64,000 nt of DNA. It comes from Mycolicibacterium parafortuitum (GTDB lineage: Bacteria > Actinomycetota > Actinomycetes > Mycobacteriales > Mycobacteriaceae). The stretch covers positions 930,001-994,000 of the forward strand of contig NZ_AP022598.1 in assembly GCF_010725485.1 (NCBI RefSeq), written 5' to 3'. Positions 8,821 to 17,278 of this stretch are shown here, piece after piece; positions within the stretch are counted from its first letter, which is position 1, and each line of letters starts with the position of its first letter. Below the pieces are notes generated by a model. It did not search any database. It was not told the origin of the DNA and worked only from the letters and a program-made list of their open reading frames with translations. Both the position numbers and the translations under genes were made by a program.

Positions 8821-9491
8821 GAGAATTCGCAGGTGCCCCAGTTGACTTCGGGATGCCACTGGACCGCGGTGACCGGGTGGTCGGGGGACTCGAAGGCTTC
8901 CACCAGACCGTCGGGGGCGTATGCGGCCGCGGTGAAGCCGTCGGCCAGGCGGCGCACCCCTTGATGGTGCTGGCTGTTGACCTTCATCCTGGCGCCCGCC
9001 TGCGTCCACCGCGCGATCCGGCTGCCTTCGACGAGATCGACGTCGTGCGCGGTCTCCAGGAGAGCCTCCTCCCCCAGCCGGTGCGCGATCGGCGAGGGGA
9101 AATCGCGGGGCAGATCCGCATAGAGCGCACCGCCGCGGGCAGCGGTGACGAGCTGGGCGCCGCGGCAGATCGCCAGGGTGGGCACGCCCAGCGTCCAGGC
9201 GGCCTCGAACGCCGCGATCTCGTTCTCGTCACGGATGGGGTTCACCCAGGTCAGTGTCGGATCGTCGGGGTCTCCACCCCATCGGCGCGGATCCACGTCT
9301 CCGCCGCCGCTGATGATCAGCCCGTCGACGGTCCCGACCGTGTGCTCCAGGTCGGCGAGCGCGGTCGCGCACTCGACCGCCATCGGTATCGCGCCGACGG
9401 CTTGCAGGCCGTCGAACATCTTGCGCCAGTGCACCATCCGGTCGAGTTCGGCGGCGTTGAGGGTGACGGCTATGAGGGGTTTCTCGGTCAT
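8715..9491 (-). CDS. Class I amidotransferase-type gamma-glutamyl hydrolase (peptidase C26, PuuD-like)
   Basis: A 258-residue protein of the PuuD (gamma-glutamyl-gamma-aminobutyrate hydrolase) family, which cleaves gamma-glutamyl amides to release glutamate. LIISGGGDVDPRRWGG, the nucleophile elbow LAICRGAQLV, VNSQHHQG and the His-Glu pair VQWHPE are all present, so it should be active. A ribosome site (GAGGA) precedes the ATG. It is the last gene of the ten-gene minus operon, 24 bases after the monooxygenase, matching the two ligases upstream that could make gamma-glutamyl amides. The C-terminus runs about 25 residues past the usual family end because the frame has no stop until it is well inside the Mo-subunit gene. 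Confidence 0.85.
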   Translation of the reverse strand: MTEKPLIAVTLNAAELDRMVHWRKMFDGLQAVGAIPMAVECATALADLEHTVGTVDGLIISGGGDVDPRRWGGDPDDPTLTWVNPIRDENEIAAFEAAWTLGVPTLAICRGAQLVTAARGGALYADLPRDFPSPIAHRLGEEALLETAHDVDLVEGSRIARWTQAGARMKVNSQHHQGVRRLADGFTAAAYAPDGLVEAFESPDHPVTAVQWHPEVNWGTCEFSYRILEGFVESCGERRASTLSKVTGRSRTRTPVAL

Positions 9492-9515
9492 GGGTGGTTC
9501 CTCGTCGCAGCTCGG

Positions 9516-10982
9516 TCAGCTCAACCGGACGGCGATCCTGCGCAGCAACTTCGTCGCCAGAATGTACGGCGTCGCACCGAAGGGCCACTGCGAGACGACC
9601 TTGCCGGTTCCGGCACGGAAGTAGTTGTGGGTTTTCGCCCACACCGTCTTGGCGAGCTGGGCCTGCAGCCAGTCGTTGTAGATGACGAACGCCGATCGGC
9701 GCACGTCGATGACGCGGTTGCCGGTCTTCGCGGCCCGGCGGATCAGGGATGCCGCGAAGTCGGCCTGTGCTTCGTAGAAGTGCACCAGCGGCACGGAGTT
9801 GGTGTTGGGTCCGTACATGATGAAGAAGTTCGGGAAACCGGGAACCATCATGCCGAGGAAGGCCTCGGGCTCGCCGTTCCAGGCGCTGTGCAGTTCCCGG
9901 CCGCCCTGCCCGTAGACCTGGTAGTTGCCCAGGTAGTTCGCGGCGTCGAAGCCGGTGGCCAGCACGATCACGTCGAGATCGTGTTCGTCGCCGTTGGCAT
10001 CGATGGCGCCGGTGCGGGTGAGGCCTTTGAGCGCGTGCGGCACGAGCGTCACCTTGGGGCTGCGCAGCGACGCGTAGTAGGTGTCGCTGCACACAGTCCG
10101 CTTTCCTTCGAAAGCGAAGGCCGGCGTGACCATTTCGAGAAGGTCCGGCCGCCCGGCGAGCTCTCGCCGCATGAACTCCAACGAGGCCTGGTGCCGCCGC
10201 CTGTTGAACCGGCCGGTGCTGCGGGCGTGGCTCGACCGCAGTTGTCTGCGGTCATAGTCGAAGTACAGCGCCCATCGGCGCCAGGCGTAGACCGCGCGCA
10301 GCTTGTTGAGCCGGCGCTCCAGCGGCGTGAAGGCGCGGCTGTTCTTGGGCACCAACCAGTTGGGCTCGAGCTGGAAGATCGTCACGTCCTTGGCCACCTT
10401 CTCGGCCTCGGTGACCACCTGGACCGCCGAGGATCCGGTGCCGACGATGCCGACGGACTTACCGGTGAGGTCCAGTCCGTCGATCCACGCCGAGGTGTGG
10501 CACATCGCGCCCTCGAACTCGTGGTCCCCGCGGGCGAACGGCGGGACGATCGGGATGTTGAGGAACCCGACAGCGCTGATGACCGCGGTGAACGTGCCGT
10601 GGTCGGCGCCCGAAGACGTCGTCACCGTATGGCTCTGGTCCTCGTCGGACCACCGGACGTCGACGACCTGCTCGTTGAACTGGATCCGGCGGGCCAGGTC
10701 CCATTCGTGGGCGACCCGCTCCAGGTATTCCTGCAGTTCCTGCCATCCCACGTGGGTGCGGGTCCAGTCGCTGCGCGCATAGGAGAACGAGTAGACGTGC
10801 GACTCCAGGTCCACCTCTGCTCCCGGATAGCGGTTGAACCACCAGGTGCCGCCGATCCCGTCACTCTTCTCGAAGATGACGAAGTTCTCGATACCTTTCT
10901 GCCGCAGCGCGATCGCCGCTGCCAGGCCGCTGAACCCGGCACCGATGATCGCCACACGGGGGGCGGGAACGGTTGCGGTCAT
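9516..10982 (-). CDS. FAD/NADPH monooxygenase of Baeyer-Villiger type
   Basis: A 488-residue class B flavoprotein monooxygenase. The FAD dinucleotide motif VAIIGAGFSGLAAA is at the N-terminus, the second (NADPH) motif GIVGTGSSAVQVV lies near residue 180, and between them FEGAMCHTSAW fits the Baeyer-Villiger fingerprint FxGxxxHxxxW. VIVLATGFD near residue 345 is the usual C-terminal motif. Such enzymes insert oxygen into ketones or oxidise heteroatoms. The ATG at 10982 follows a GGAGA ribosome site. A 112-base gap to the upstream SDR contains an operator-like element, so this gene and the PuuD-like gene may have their own promoter. Confidence 0.85.
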   Translation of the reverse strand: MTATVPAPRVAIIGAGFSGLAAAIALRQKGIENFVIFEKSDGIGGTWWFNRYPGAEVDLESHVYSFSYARSDWTRTHVGWQELQEYLERVAHEWDLARRIQFNEQVVDVRWSDEDQSHTVTTSSGADHGTFTAVISAVGFLNIPIVPPFARGDHEFEGAMCHTSAWIDGLDLTGKSVGIVGTGSSAVQVVTEAEKVAKDVTIFQLEPNWLVPKNSRAFTPLERRLNKLRAVYAWRRWALYFDYDRRQLRSSHARSTGRFNRRRHQASLEFMRRELAGRPDLLEMVTPAFAFEGKRTVCSDTYYASLRSPKVTLVPHALKGLTRTGAIDANGDEHDLDVIVLATGFDAANYLGNYQVYGQGGRELHSAWNGEPEAFLGMMVPGFPNFFIMYGPNTNSVPLVHFYEAQADFAASLIRRAAKTGNRVIDVRRSAFVIYNDWLQAQLAKTVWAKTHNYFRAGTGKVVSQWPFGATPYILATKLLRRIAVRLS

Positions 10983-11028
10983 CGGTGTTGTCTCCTCGCT
11001 CGTGCCCAACTGGGCGAAACATCTCAAA

Positions 11029-11060
11029 AGTTCTATAGGTTCAGTATTTAGACCATTTAT
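11029..11060 (-). promoter_or_regulatory. Candidate GntR operator before the monooxygenase
   Basis: On the minus strand this AT-rich patch reads AATGGTCTAAAT, then an imperfect palindrome GAACCTATAGAAC. TGGTCTAAA is identical to nine bases in front of gntR (19408-19416), and the core TTGGTCTA also occurs before the permease. The patch sits in the only sizeable gap inside the minus-strand operon. Inferred from shared sequence only. Confidence 0.4.
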
Positions 11061-11094
11061 ACGGGTGTCAATACCCCGGTCGGCTGGTCTGTCG

Positions 11095-11823
11095 CTACTT
11101 CGTCTGGGCGATCCAGCCGCCGTCCACCACCAGGTCTGTAGCGGTGATGAACGAGGCCTCCTCCGAGAGCAGGAAGCGGATGGCGTTGGCGATATCGGTC
11201 GGAAAGCCCAATCGGCCCAATGGGGTTCGCTCCTCCATGTTGGTCCTGCGCGCCGGGCTCTCGCGGTAGAGCGGCTCGATCATCGGCGTCAGGATCGCGC
11301 CCGGACACACCGTGTTGGCGCGGATGCCCTCCGGCGCGAGTTGCAGCGCGAGGCTGCGGGTCAGTGAGACCAACGCCGCCTTGCTCACCTGATACGCGTC
11401 CAACGGTGAGTCCATGTTGCGCAGACCGGCGATGCTCGCGACGTTGACGATGCTCCTGCCCTGGCCCGCGCGGAGATACGGGACGGCGGCGACGATGAGC
11501 CGCCGTGTCCCGTGCAGGTTGACCCCCAGCGTGAGGTCCCAGACGGACTCCTCGACGTCGAGGCTCGATCCGTCCCGGTCGAACAGGGCCACCCCGGCGG
11601 CGTTCACCAGATAGTCGAGGGCGCCGCCGGGTATCAGCGACAACAGCTCCTGCGGCTCACCGGTCAGCAGGTTGAATGACACGTAGTCGACTCCCGGCGG
11701 CAGCGCCGGGATGGCCTCGGACACGTCGGTCGCGATGACGTGGACGCCGTCTGCTGCCAGGCGGGCCACCGTCGCGGCACCGATCCCGCCACCGGCGCCG
11801 GTCACCAGCGCGGTGCGGGTCAT
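11095..11823 (-). CDS. SDR-family oxidoreductase
   Basis: A 242-residue classical short-chain dehydrogenase. It has the NAD(P) motif ALVTGAGGGIG, the NAAG-type motif VNAAGVA, a serine in NVASIAG and the catalytic YQVSK. It would oxidise an alcohol or reduce a carbonyl; the substrate cannot be read. The start overlaps the stop of the esterase gene by four bases (ATGA), so the two are translationally coupled. It is one of three SDRs in this operon, which suggests successive oxidation steps or alternative stereoisomers. Confidence 0.85.
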   Translation of the reverse strand: MTRTALVTGAGGGIGAATVARLAADGVHVIATDVSEAIPALPPGVDYVSFNLLTGEPQELLSLIPGGALDYLVNAAGVALFDRDGSSLDVEESVWDLTLGVNLHGTRRLIVAAVPYLRAGQGRSIVNVASIAGLRNMDSPLDAYQVSKAALVSLTRSLALQLAPEGIRANTVCPGAILTPMIEPLYRESPARRTNMEERTPLGRLGFPTDIANAIRFLLSEEASFITATDLVVDGGWIAQTK

Positions 11824-12758
11824 CGCTGGTGCACCGCAAGCGCATCGGCCAGCCGCCGCCCGGCGAACGCCATCGCCTCGGTGGCCGTCGGGAACACCTC
11901 GTCGAGACCGAAGAACCCGTGCACCATGCCGGGGGTTTGATGGGTCTCCGTCGGCACGCCGGCCTCGGCGAGAGCGGCGGCGTAGAGCTCGCCCTGAGGC
12001 CGGATCGGATCACATTCGGCGAGGATCACCGTGGCCGGGGGCAGACCTTTCAGGTCGGCGTCGAGGATGCTCACCCGGGGATCGGCGCCGGCATCGCTGC
12101 TCGGGAGGTAGTTGTCCTGGTGCCACTGCATCTCGTCGCGTTCGAGCATCACGCCCTGGTACTCGTCGTCGAACCCGCGCGTGAGGTCCGTCGTGGTCAC
12201 CGGGTACACCAGCAGCTGATGCCGCAGTGCCGGCGCGCCGGTGTCACGGACGTGCAGTGCGACGGCGCCGGCGAGGTTCCCGCCCGCGCTGTCGCCTGCG
12301 ACGGCCAACCGGGTGGTGTCCACGCCCAGGCCGGAGGCCGGATCGGCGGCCCAGTTCAGCGCGTCGATCGCGTCCTCGACCGCGGTCGGGAACCGCGATT
12401 CCGGTCCGCGGCGGTAGCCGACGGAGAGCACCGCGCTGCCCGAGGCGTTGGCCAGCAGACGCGTCGCGACGTCGTGGGAGTCGATGCTGCCCAGCAGCCA
12501 TCCGCCACCGTGGTAGTACACCGTCAGCGGCAGCGCGGCGGCGTCCTCCGACGGCAGGTACAGCCGACCGGGAATGGTCTGTCCGTCCCGGGTCGGGATC
12601 TCCACGTCGCTGACGCGGTGGATCGGCGGCTTCGCCAGCGCCCCGAAAGTGTCCTCGAAGTTCTGCCGGGCCGTGGGCACCGGCAGCAGGTGGGCGTTCG
12701 GGCGCCCGGACTTCTTGGCGTCGTCGAGCATCTTCTGGGCGATGGGGTCGATCGGCAT
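11820..12758 (-). CDS. Alpha/beta hydrolase, hormone-sensitive lipase (HSL) family esterase
   Basis: A 312-residue esterase. It shows the HSL oxyanion motif YYHGGGWLLGS near residue 85, the nucleophile GDSAGGNLAG, an acidic residue in AECDPIRPQGE and the histidine in VHGFFG, so the triad is complete. There is no signal peptide, so it is cytosolic. A strong ribosome site (AGGAG) precedes the ATG at 12758, and the gene overlaps the SDR by four bases. In the same operon as a Baeyer-Villiger-type monooxygenase it could hydrolyse the ester or lactone formed, which is an inference from context. Confidence 0.85.
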   Translation of the reverse strand: MPIDPIAQKMLDDAKKSGRPNAHLLPVPTARQNFEDTFGALAKPPIHRVSDVEIPTRDGQTIPGRLYLPSEDAAALPLTVYYHGGGWLLGSIDSHDVATRLLANASGSAVLSVGYRRGPESRFPTAVEDAIDALNWAADPASGLGVDTTRLAVAGDSAGGNLAGAVALHVRDTGAPALRHQLLVYPVTTTDLTRGFDDEYQGVMLERDEMQWHQDNYLPSSDAGADPRVSILDADLKGLPPATVILAECDPIRPQGELYAAALAEAGVPTETHQTPGMVHGFFGLDEVFPTATEAMAFAGRRLADALAVHQR

Positions 12759-12802
12759 CGGTACTCCTGAAAGTGTTGCGGGGAAAGAATCGTCGGTTCG
12801 GG

Positions 12803-14179
12803 TCACACGCGTTCGTAGTAGCGGCGCATCTCCCAGTCGGTGACGGTGTGCGAGTCGAATGCGACCAGTTCGCTTCGGGACGACGACAGCAGGTGGTCGA
12901 ACACGTCGTCTCCGAGCGCCGCGCGGGCCATCTTGCACTCTTCGAACAGGCGCAGCGCCTGATGCAACGAGGTCGGGACGATCGGCACGCCGGTACCGGT
13001 CCAGGCATTGCCGTCGAAGATGTCGGGTGCGGCTAGTTCGCGCGCGATCCCGTCGAGCCCGGCGGCGATGGTGGCCGAGTACGCGTAATAGGGGTTGACG
13101 TCACCACCGGGGATGCGGTTCTCGACGCGGAAGGACGGACCCTTACCCACCAGCCGGAACGCGCACGAACGGTTGTCGGCGCCGAGCGCGATCGCGGTGC
13201 CGGCGAACTGGTCGGGCTGGAACCGCTTGTAGGAGTTGACCGTCGGGGCCAGCAGCAGCGTCATGTCGGCGGCGTGGGTCAACTGGCCTGCGACGAACGA
13301 CCCGAACTTCGCGGACATCCCGGCTGTGTCGGCCGACCAGCTCAACGGGCTGCCGTCCGAGGACCACATACTGACGTGCAGATGGCAGGAGGAACCGACG
13401 TCGTCGATCTTCGGTTTCGCCATGAAGGTCACCGTCAGGTCCGCGGCGTGGGCGAGTTGCTTGACCCCGTACTTGAACAGCACGTGCCGGTCGGCCATCT
13501 CCAGCGTGTCGCAGTAGTCGAGGGTGACTTCCTGCTGTCCGAGCCCCCACTCCGGCTTCGACGATTCGATCGAGACACCGAAGCCGGGCATCTGGTTGCG
13601 GATCCGCTCGATGAACCAGTCGTCACGGCCGGCTTGGACCATCTGATAGTCAGAGCGGTAGTCCGACAACATCTTCAAGTTCTGATAGCCCAGCTCCCAG
13701 GCCTGCCGGGGCGGGGTGGCGGCAAGGAAGAACTCCAGCTCCGACGCGAACTTGAACGCCAGGCCCTGTTCGCGCGCCCGCTCGATCTGCTGTCGCAGGA
13801 TGGTGCGGGGGGCCACCGCCAGCATGGTGTCCGAATCCGCTTCGTAGGCATCACAGATGACCAGTGCCGCGTGCGGCTCCCAGGGAACCCGCCGCAGCGT
13901 GGTCAGGTCGGGGACCAGACGGATGTCGGCCCATCCGTTGTCCGCGTTGGAGACGGGCAAATCCAGCGGGTTCATCTCCAGGTCGACCGCGAAGATGAAG
14001 CTGCTGGCGTTGATCCCGGCGCCGCTGAGGCCAAGCGACCGGAACGCCGGGATCGTCAGCCGCTTGCCGACGAGGCGACCGTAGGGGTCGGGGGTGGCGC
14101 ACACGACCGTGTTGATCTCTCCGGTCGCGGCGAGCTTCTCGAACTGGTCGAGGTCGAGGAGGGTTGATTCGTCGGTCAT
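12803..14179 (-). CDS. Glutamine-synthetase-like gamma-glutamyl ligase 1
   Basis: A 458-residue member of the glutamine synthetase family, of the kind that joins glutamate to amines (PuuA, GlnA3/GlnA4, AtdA1, IpuC) rather than ammonia. The metal and substrate motifs are intact: FASELEFF, GLGQQEVTLDY, SSCHLHVS, NSYKRFQPDQFAG and FRVENRIPGGDVNPYYA. The ATG at 14179 follows GGAG. The gene overlaps the upstream ligase by four bases (ATGA). It lacks a NxxYE-type adenylylation loop that I can recognise. The amine substrate is unknown. Confidence 0.85.
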   Translation of the reverse strand: MTDESTLLDLDQFEKLAATGEINTVVCATPDPYGRLVGKRLTIPAFRSLGLSGAGINASSFIFAVDLEMNPLDLPVSNADNGWADIRLVPDLTTLRRVPWEPHAALVICDAYEADSDTMLAVAPRTILRQQIERAREQGLAFKFASELEFFLAATPPRQAWELGYQNLKMLSDYRSDYQMVQAGRDDWFIERIRNQMPGFGVSIESSKPEWGLGQQEVTLDYCDTLEMADRHVLFKYGVKQLAHAADLTVTFMAKPKIDDVGSSCHLHVSMWSSDGSPLSWSADTAGMSAKFGSFVAGQLTHAADMTLLLAPTVNSYKRFQPDQFAGTAIALGADNRSCAFRLVGKGPSFRVENRIPGGDVNPYYAYSATIAAGLDGIARELAAPDIFDGNAWTGTGVPIVPTSLHQALRLFEECKMARAALGDDVFDHLLSSSRSELVAFDSHTVTDWEMRRYYERV

Positions 14180-15450
14180 TGATGCTCCAGGTGGCGGGTG
14201 AGTTCCCAGGACGTGATGTTGGTGCGCAGCCACTGCGCATAGCGGTCGGCTTCGGCACGGCGGGTGGCGGCGAACGACGTGCAGAACGCCTTGCCGAGCA
14301 GATCGGGTAGCCACGGCGAATGCTCGAAGGCGTCCAGTGCGGTCGACAGGTCGCCGGGCAGTGGCACCGGCTCCTCATCTGCGGGTGGTAACCCGAGATC
14401 GTTCTCCAGACCGTGCAGACCCGCGGCCAGCAGCGCCGACGCCGCCAGATAGGGGCTGGTATCGGCGCCCGGCCTACGATGCTCCACCCGAGCGGATTTC
14501 GTGTCGTTGAGGATCACCCGGCAGGCCGCACCGCGATCGTCATAGCCGTAGGTGGCCGCGGTCGGGGTGAACATCTCCGGATCGATGCGCTTGTAGGAGT
14601 TCACGTACGGGTTGAACAGTGCGGTGGTGTCGGCCATGCCTGCGAGCAGGCCGGCCAGGTATCGGGTGGCGTCGCCGGACAGCGCACCGTGGCCGTCGGA
14701 GAAGACGTTCACCCCCTCCCGATTCAAGCTGGAGTGCACGTGACCACCCGCACCGGACTTGTCGCCGTAGGGTTTTGCCATGAAGCTGGCGTGCAGACCG
14801 CGTTCGGCGCACAGGTCGCGCAGATACTGACGGGCCCGGACCGCGGAGTCAGCCGCCTGGCACGCCGGAGCCGGCGCCATCGTGAACTCGAAGAACCCCG
14901 GCCCCAGCTCGGTGTGGAACATCTCGATCTCGACACCGACGGCATGCATGCGGTCGATGAATTCGGTTGCCAGGCTGTGGGACTGGGCGACCCGGGTGAG
15001 CGAGTAGGCGCTCTCGGTGGAGCCCAGCGGCCGGCGTGCGTCGGCCGCCGTCGGGCCGTCCTGGAACAACCAGAACTCGTACTCGAAACCCAGCACCGGT
15101 TCCAGGCCGCGTTCGGCGTAGCGGTCGACGAGCGCGCGCAGGCAGTGGCGCGGCGACATCTCGACCGGTGTCCCGTCGGCGCCGACCATGTCGGCGATCA
15201 CCGCGTCGGTGCCCGGGCGCCACGGCAACTCGACCCGGGTCGATTCGTCGGGGGTGAGCAGCGCGTCGGGATATCCGTTGGCGGCGTTGCTGACCGGTGT
15301 GTCGGTGACCTCGTCGGCGACGGAGAGTCCGTAGAGGATGGTGCAGAACGACAGGCTGGTCGGGTTCACGGTCTTCTCGCTGCGGACCAGCTTTCCCCGG
15401 ATTCCGAGGTCGTAGTCGGGCACCTCGAGTTGTGTCATCGCCACCGGCAT
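14176..15450 (-). CDS. Glutamine-synthetase-like gamma-glutamyl ligase 2
   Basis: A second glutamine-synthetase-family protein, 424 residues, clearly diverged from its neighbour. LGFEYEFWLFQ, ELGPGFFEFTM, SGAGGHVHSSL, NSYKRIDPEMF and RVEHRRPGADTSPYLA keep the active-site pattern. The ATG at 15450 is chosen because GAGGAG lies seven bases upstream and it overlaps the preceding stop (TGATG). Two adjacent ligases may act on different amines or assemble together; the sequence does not decide. The PuuD-like hydrolase at the operon end would reverse the gamma-glutamylation after oxidation. Confidence 0.85.
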   Translation of the reverse strand: MPVAMTQLEVPDYDLGIRGKLVRSEKTVNPTSLSFCTILYGLSVADEVTDTPVSNAANGYPDALLTPDESTRVELPWRPGTDAVIADMVGADGTPVEMSPRHCLRALVDRYAERGLEPVLGFEYEFWLFQDGPTAADARRPLGSTESAYSLTRVAQSHSLATEFIDRMHAVGVEIEMFHTELGPGFFEFTMAPAPACQAADSAVRARQYLRDLCAERGLHASFMAKPYGDKSGAGGHVHSSLNREGVNVFSDGHGALSGDATRYLAGLLAGMADTTALFNPYVNSYKRIDPEMFTPTAATYGYDDRGAACRVILNDTKSARVEHRRPGADTSPYLAASALLAAGLHGLENDLGLPPADEEPVPLPGDLSTALDAFEHSPWLPDLLGKAFCTSFAATRRAEADRYAQWLRTNITSWELTRHLEHQ

Positions 15451-16508
15451 CACACGTCTCCTCGTCGGGTCGGTCTGCGGGAGGGACTACGTCCGACCCG
15501 CTCGTATACGTGGTCGGGAACATCGGCGGGGTCGCGGTAGACCCACCAGGTGCACTCGGTGACCGGGTTGTCCGGGTTCCAGGTGGGCGCGTCGATCACC
15601 CGGGTGGGGAATCCCAGCCGGTCGATCGGCATCACCTCGTTGAGCAGGCAGCAGTGCACGCAGTAGCTGCAGATGCCGACCGTGTTCCACGCCCAGTCGT
15701 GGCGCTCGGTGGTCACGGCGAATCCGTACGGGCCGGCGGCTCTCGGGGCGCCTTCGGTGATGCGTGCGTCCAGGCTGCGCCCTCCCGATCCGCACGGGGC
15801 GAACCGGAATCCGACCCGGGTGGGCTCGGTGATGATCTCGATGTCGCCCTGCCGGCCGGTACCGGCCAGATGGGCGTGGAAGCCGTCGACGATCGCGATC
15901 ATGAGCTGGTGGGCGGAGGTTTCCCACGGTTGGTTGCTCAGCGCGTAGCGTCGCTCGTGCACGTCGTACCAGTCGGCCATCAACGCATCCCACAGGGCGC
16001 CCAGCGCGTGTTCGCCGACGGTCCGCACGGCGATGTCGATGAGGCCGCTGACCCGGTCCACCGCGCGATCGTGTACGCCCTGCCAGACCGAGCGGGCCGC
16101 CTCGATCGCCGCCGCGGCGTCCGGTCGCTGCTCGCGGCAGGCGGTGGCGGCCTCGCCGACCGCGGCCACGAACTCCGGCCACTGCGCTTCGATACCGTCC
16201 ATGGCCCGCCGGCCGATCAGTGCGGTAAGACGGGACGCCGCCTCGTCGACGAGATCTTGTGCCACACCGTGTGATTCGATCCATGCCCGGATCGACATCG
16301 GCCACCGTTCGTACACGTCGCGCAGTTCCTCGGCTTCGGTGACCGAGATCTCGACCAGTTCCGCCGCGGCCCGCCAGTCGCCGCGCTCCAGGTGCTCGGT
16401 GGCGACGCGAAATGTCCCCTTGGCCAGTTCATTCCAGGTGCCGACGCGTGCCGGGCGCCCCAGCGCCGGTTCGTAGGCCACCACGGTGGCGGTCTCGGTC
16501 TCGGTCAT
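15450..16508 (-). CDS. Uncharacterised Cys-motif protein in the catabolic operon
   Basis: I do not recognise this 352-residue protein. It has no signal or membrane segment. The first half is mostly helical and acidic (ELAKGTFRVATEHLERGD, then AEELRDVYERW). The second half contains RFAPCGSGGR and then, near residue 300, GICSYCVHCC, a C-x2-C-x2-CC cluster that could bind a metal or Fe-S centre, followed by a Trp-rich end (ECTWWVYRDPADVPDHVYE). GGAGG precedes the start. It overlaps both neighbours (ATGA with the SDR, TGATG with ligase 2), so it belongs to the pathway and may be a lyase, hydrolase or accessory protein. Confidence 0.75.
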   Translation of the reverse strand: MTETETATVVAYEPALGRPARVGTWNELAKGTFRVATEHLERGDWRAAAELVEISVTEAEELRDVYERWPMSIRAWIESHGVAQDLVDEAASRLTALIGRRAMDGIEAQWPEFVAAVGEAATACREQRPDAAAAIEAARSVWQGVHDRAVDRVSGLIDIAVRTVGEHALGALWDALMADWYDVHERRYALSNQPWETSAHQLMIAIVDGFHAHLAGTGRQGDIEIITEPTRVGFRFAPCGSGGRSLDARITEGAPRAAGPYGFAVTTERHDWAWNTVGICSYCVHCCLLNEVMPIDRLGFPTRVIDAPTWNPDNPVTECTWWVYRDPADVPDHVYERVGRSPSRRPTRRGDV

Positions 16509-17278
16509 GTGAGCTGGAAACCTCCGTCGACGCGCAGGTCGCTGCCGGTGATGTAGGCGGCCTGGTCGCTGAGTAGGAAGGCGACGGCGTGCGCGATGTC
16601 GGCGGGCGCCGCGAAGCGCCCCGCCGGCACCCGAGGGGCGAGTGCCGGCGGGAGTTCGGTGGTGTCGCCGTGGGCGGCGGCCATCGGCGTGGCGACGAAT
16701 CCCGGTGAGACGCTGTTGACCCGCACCCCGTCGGCGGCGAGCGCACGCGCCGCGCTCTGTGTCAGCATCTGCAGCCCCGCCTTGGACGCCGCATACTGCG
16801 GGCTCGGATCGGGATTGGACAGCGCGACCACGCGCCCCGCTTCGATCGAGCTGATGTTCACCACGGCGGCCGGCGACGCGCGGCGCAACACCGGGGTCAG
16901 CGCGTCGATGGTGTTGTAGGCACCCATCAGGTTGATCTCCAGGCAGCGCAGCCACAGCGCGCGGTCCACGCCCGAGAAGCCCGTATCGTCGATCACGCCT
17001 GCGCAGTTGACCAGGTATGCCACGTTCTCGGGTGCGGCACCGGACAACTTGTCCAGCAGGTCCGGTTCCCGCACGTCGAGCGCCACCCCGGCCTGCAGAT
17101 GAGCAGGGAAATCGGGATCGGGTTGTGGCGCTTGGAGATCCATCCGGATCGTGCGAACCCCCGCCGACATCAGCGTGCGGGCGATCGCCGCGCCGATACC
17201 CGACGCGGCGCCGGTCACCAGCGCGTCGCCCCCGCTGAAGGTGAGCGGCAGGCTGGGAGGCGGCACGGCGGCGCTCAT
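16505..17278 (-). CDS. SDR-family oxidoreductase
   Basis: A 257-residue short-chain dehydrogenase with DALVTGAASGIG, an Asp at the end of the second strand (RMDLQAP, favouring NAD), VNCAGV, NISSIEAG and the catalytic YAASK. It starts four bases inside the DUF1116 stop (ATGA) and its own stop overlaps the Cys-motif protein in the same way. The substrate is unknown; the aspartate suggests an oxidative, NAD-linked catabolic role. Confidence 0.85.
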   Translation of the reverse strand: MSAAVPPPSLPLTFSGGDALVTGAASGIGAAIARTLMSAGVRTIRMDLQAPQPDPDFPAHLQAGVALDVREPDLLDKLSGAAPENVAYLVNCAGVIDDTGFSGVDRALWLRCLEINLMGAYNTIDALTPVLRRASPAAVVNISSIEAGRVVALSNPDPSPQYAASKAGLQMLTQSAARALAADGVRVNSVSPGFVATPMAAAHGDTTELPPALAPRVPAGRFAAPADIAHAVAFLLSDQAAYITGSDLRVDGGFQLT

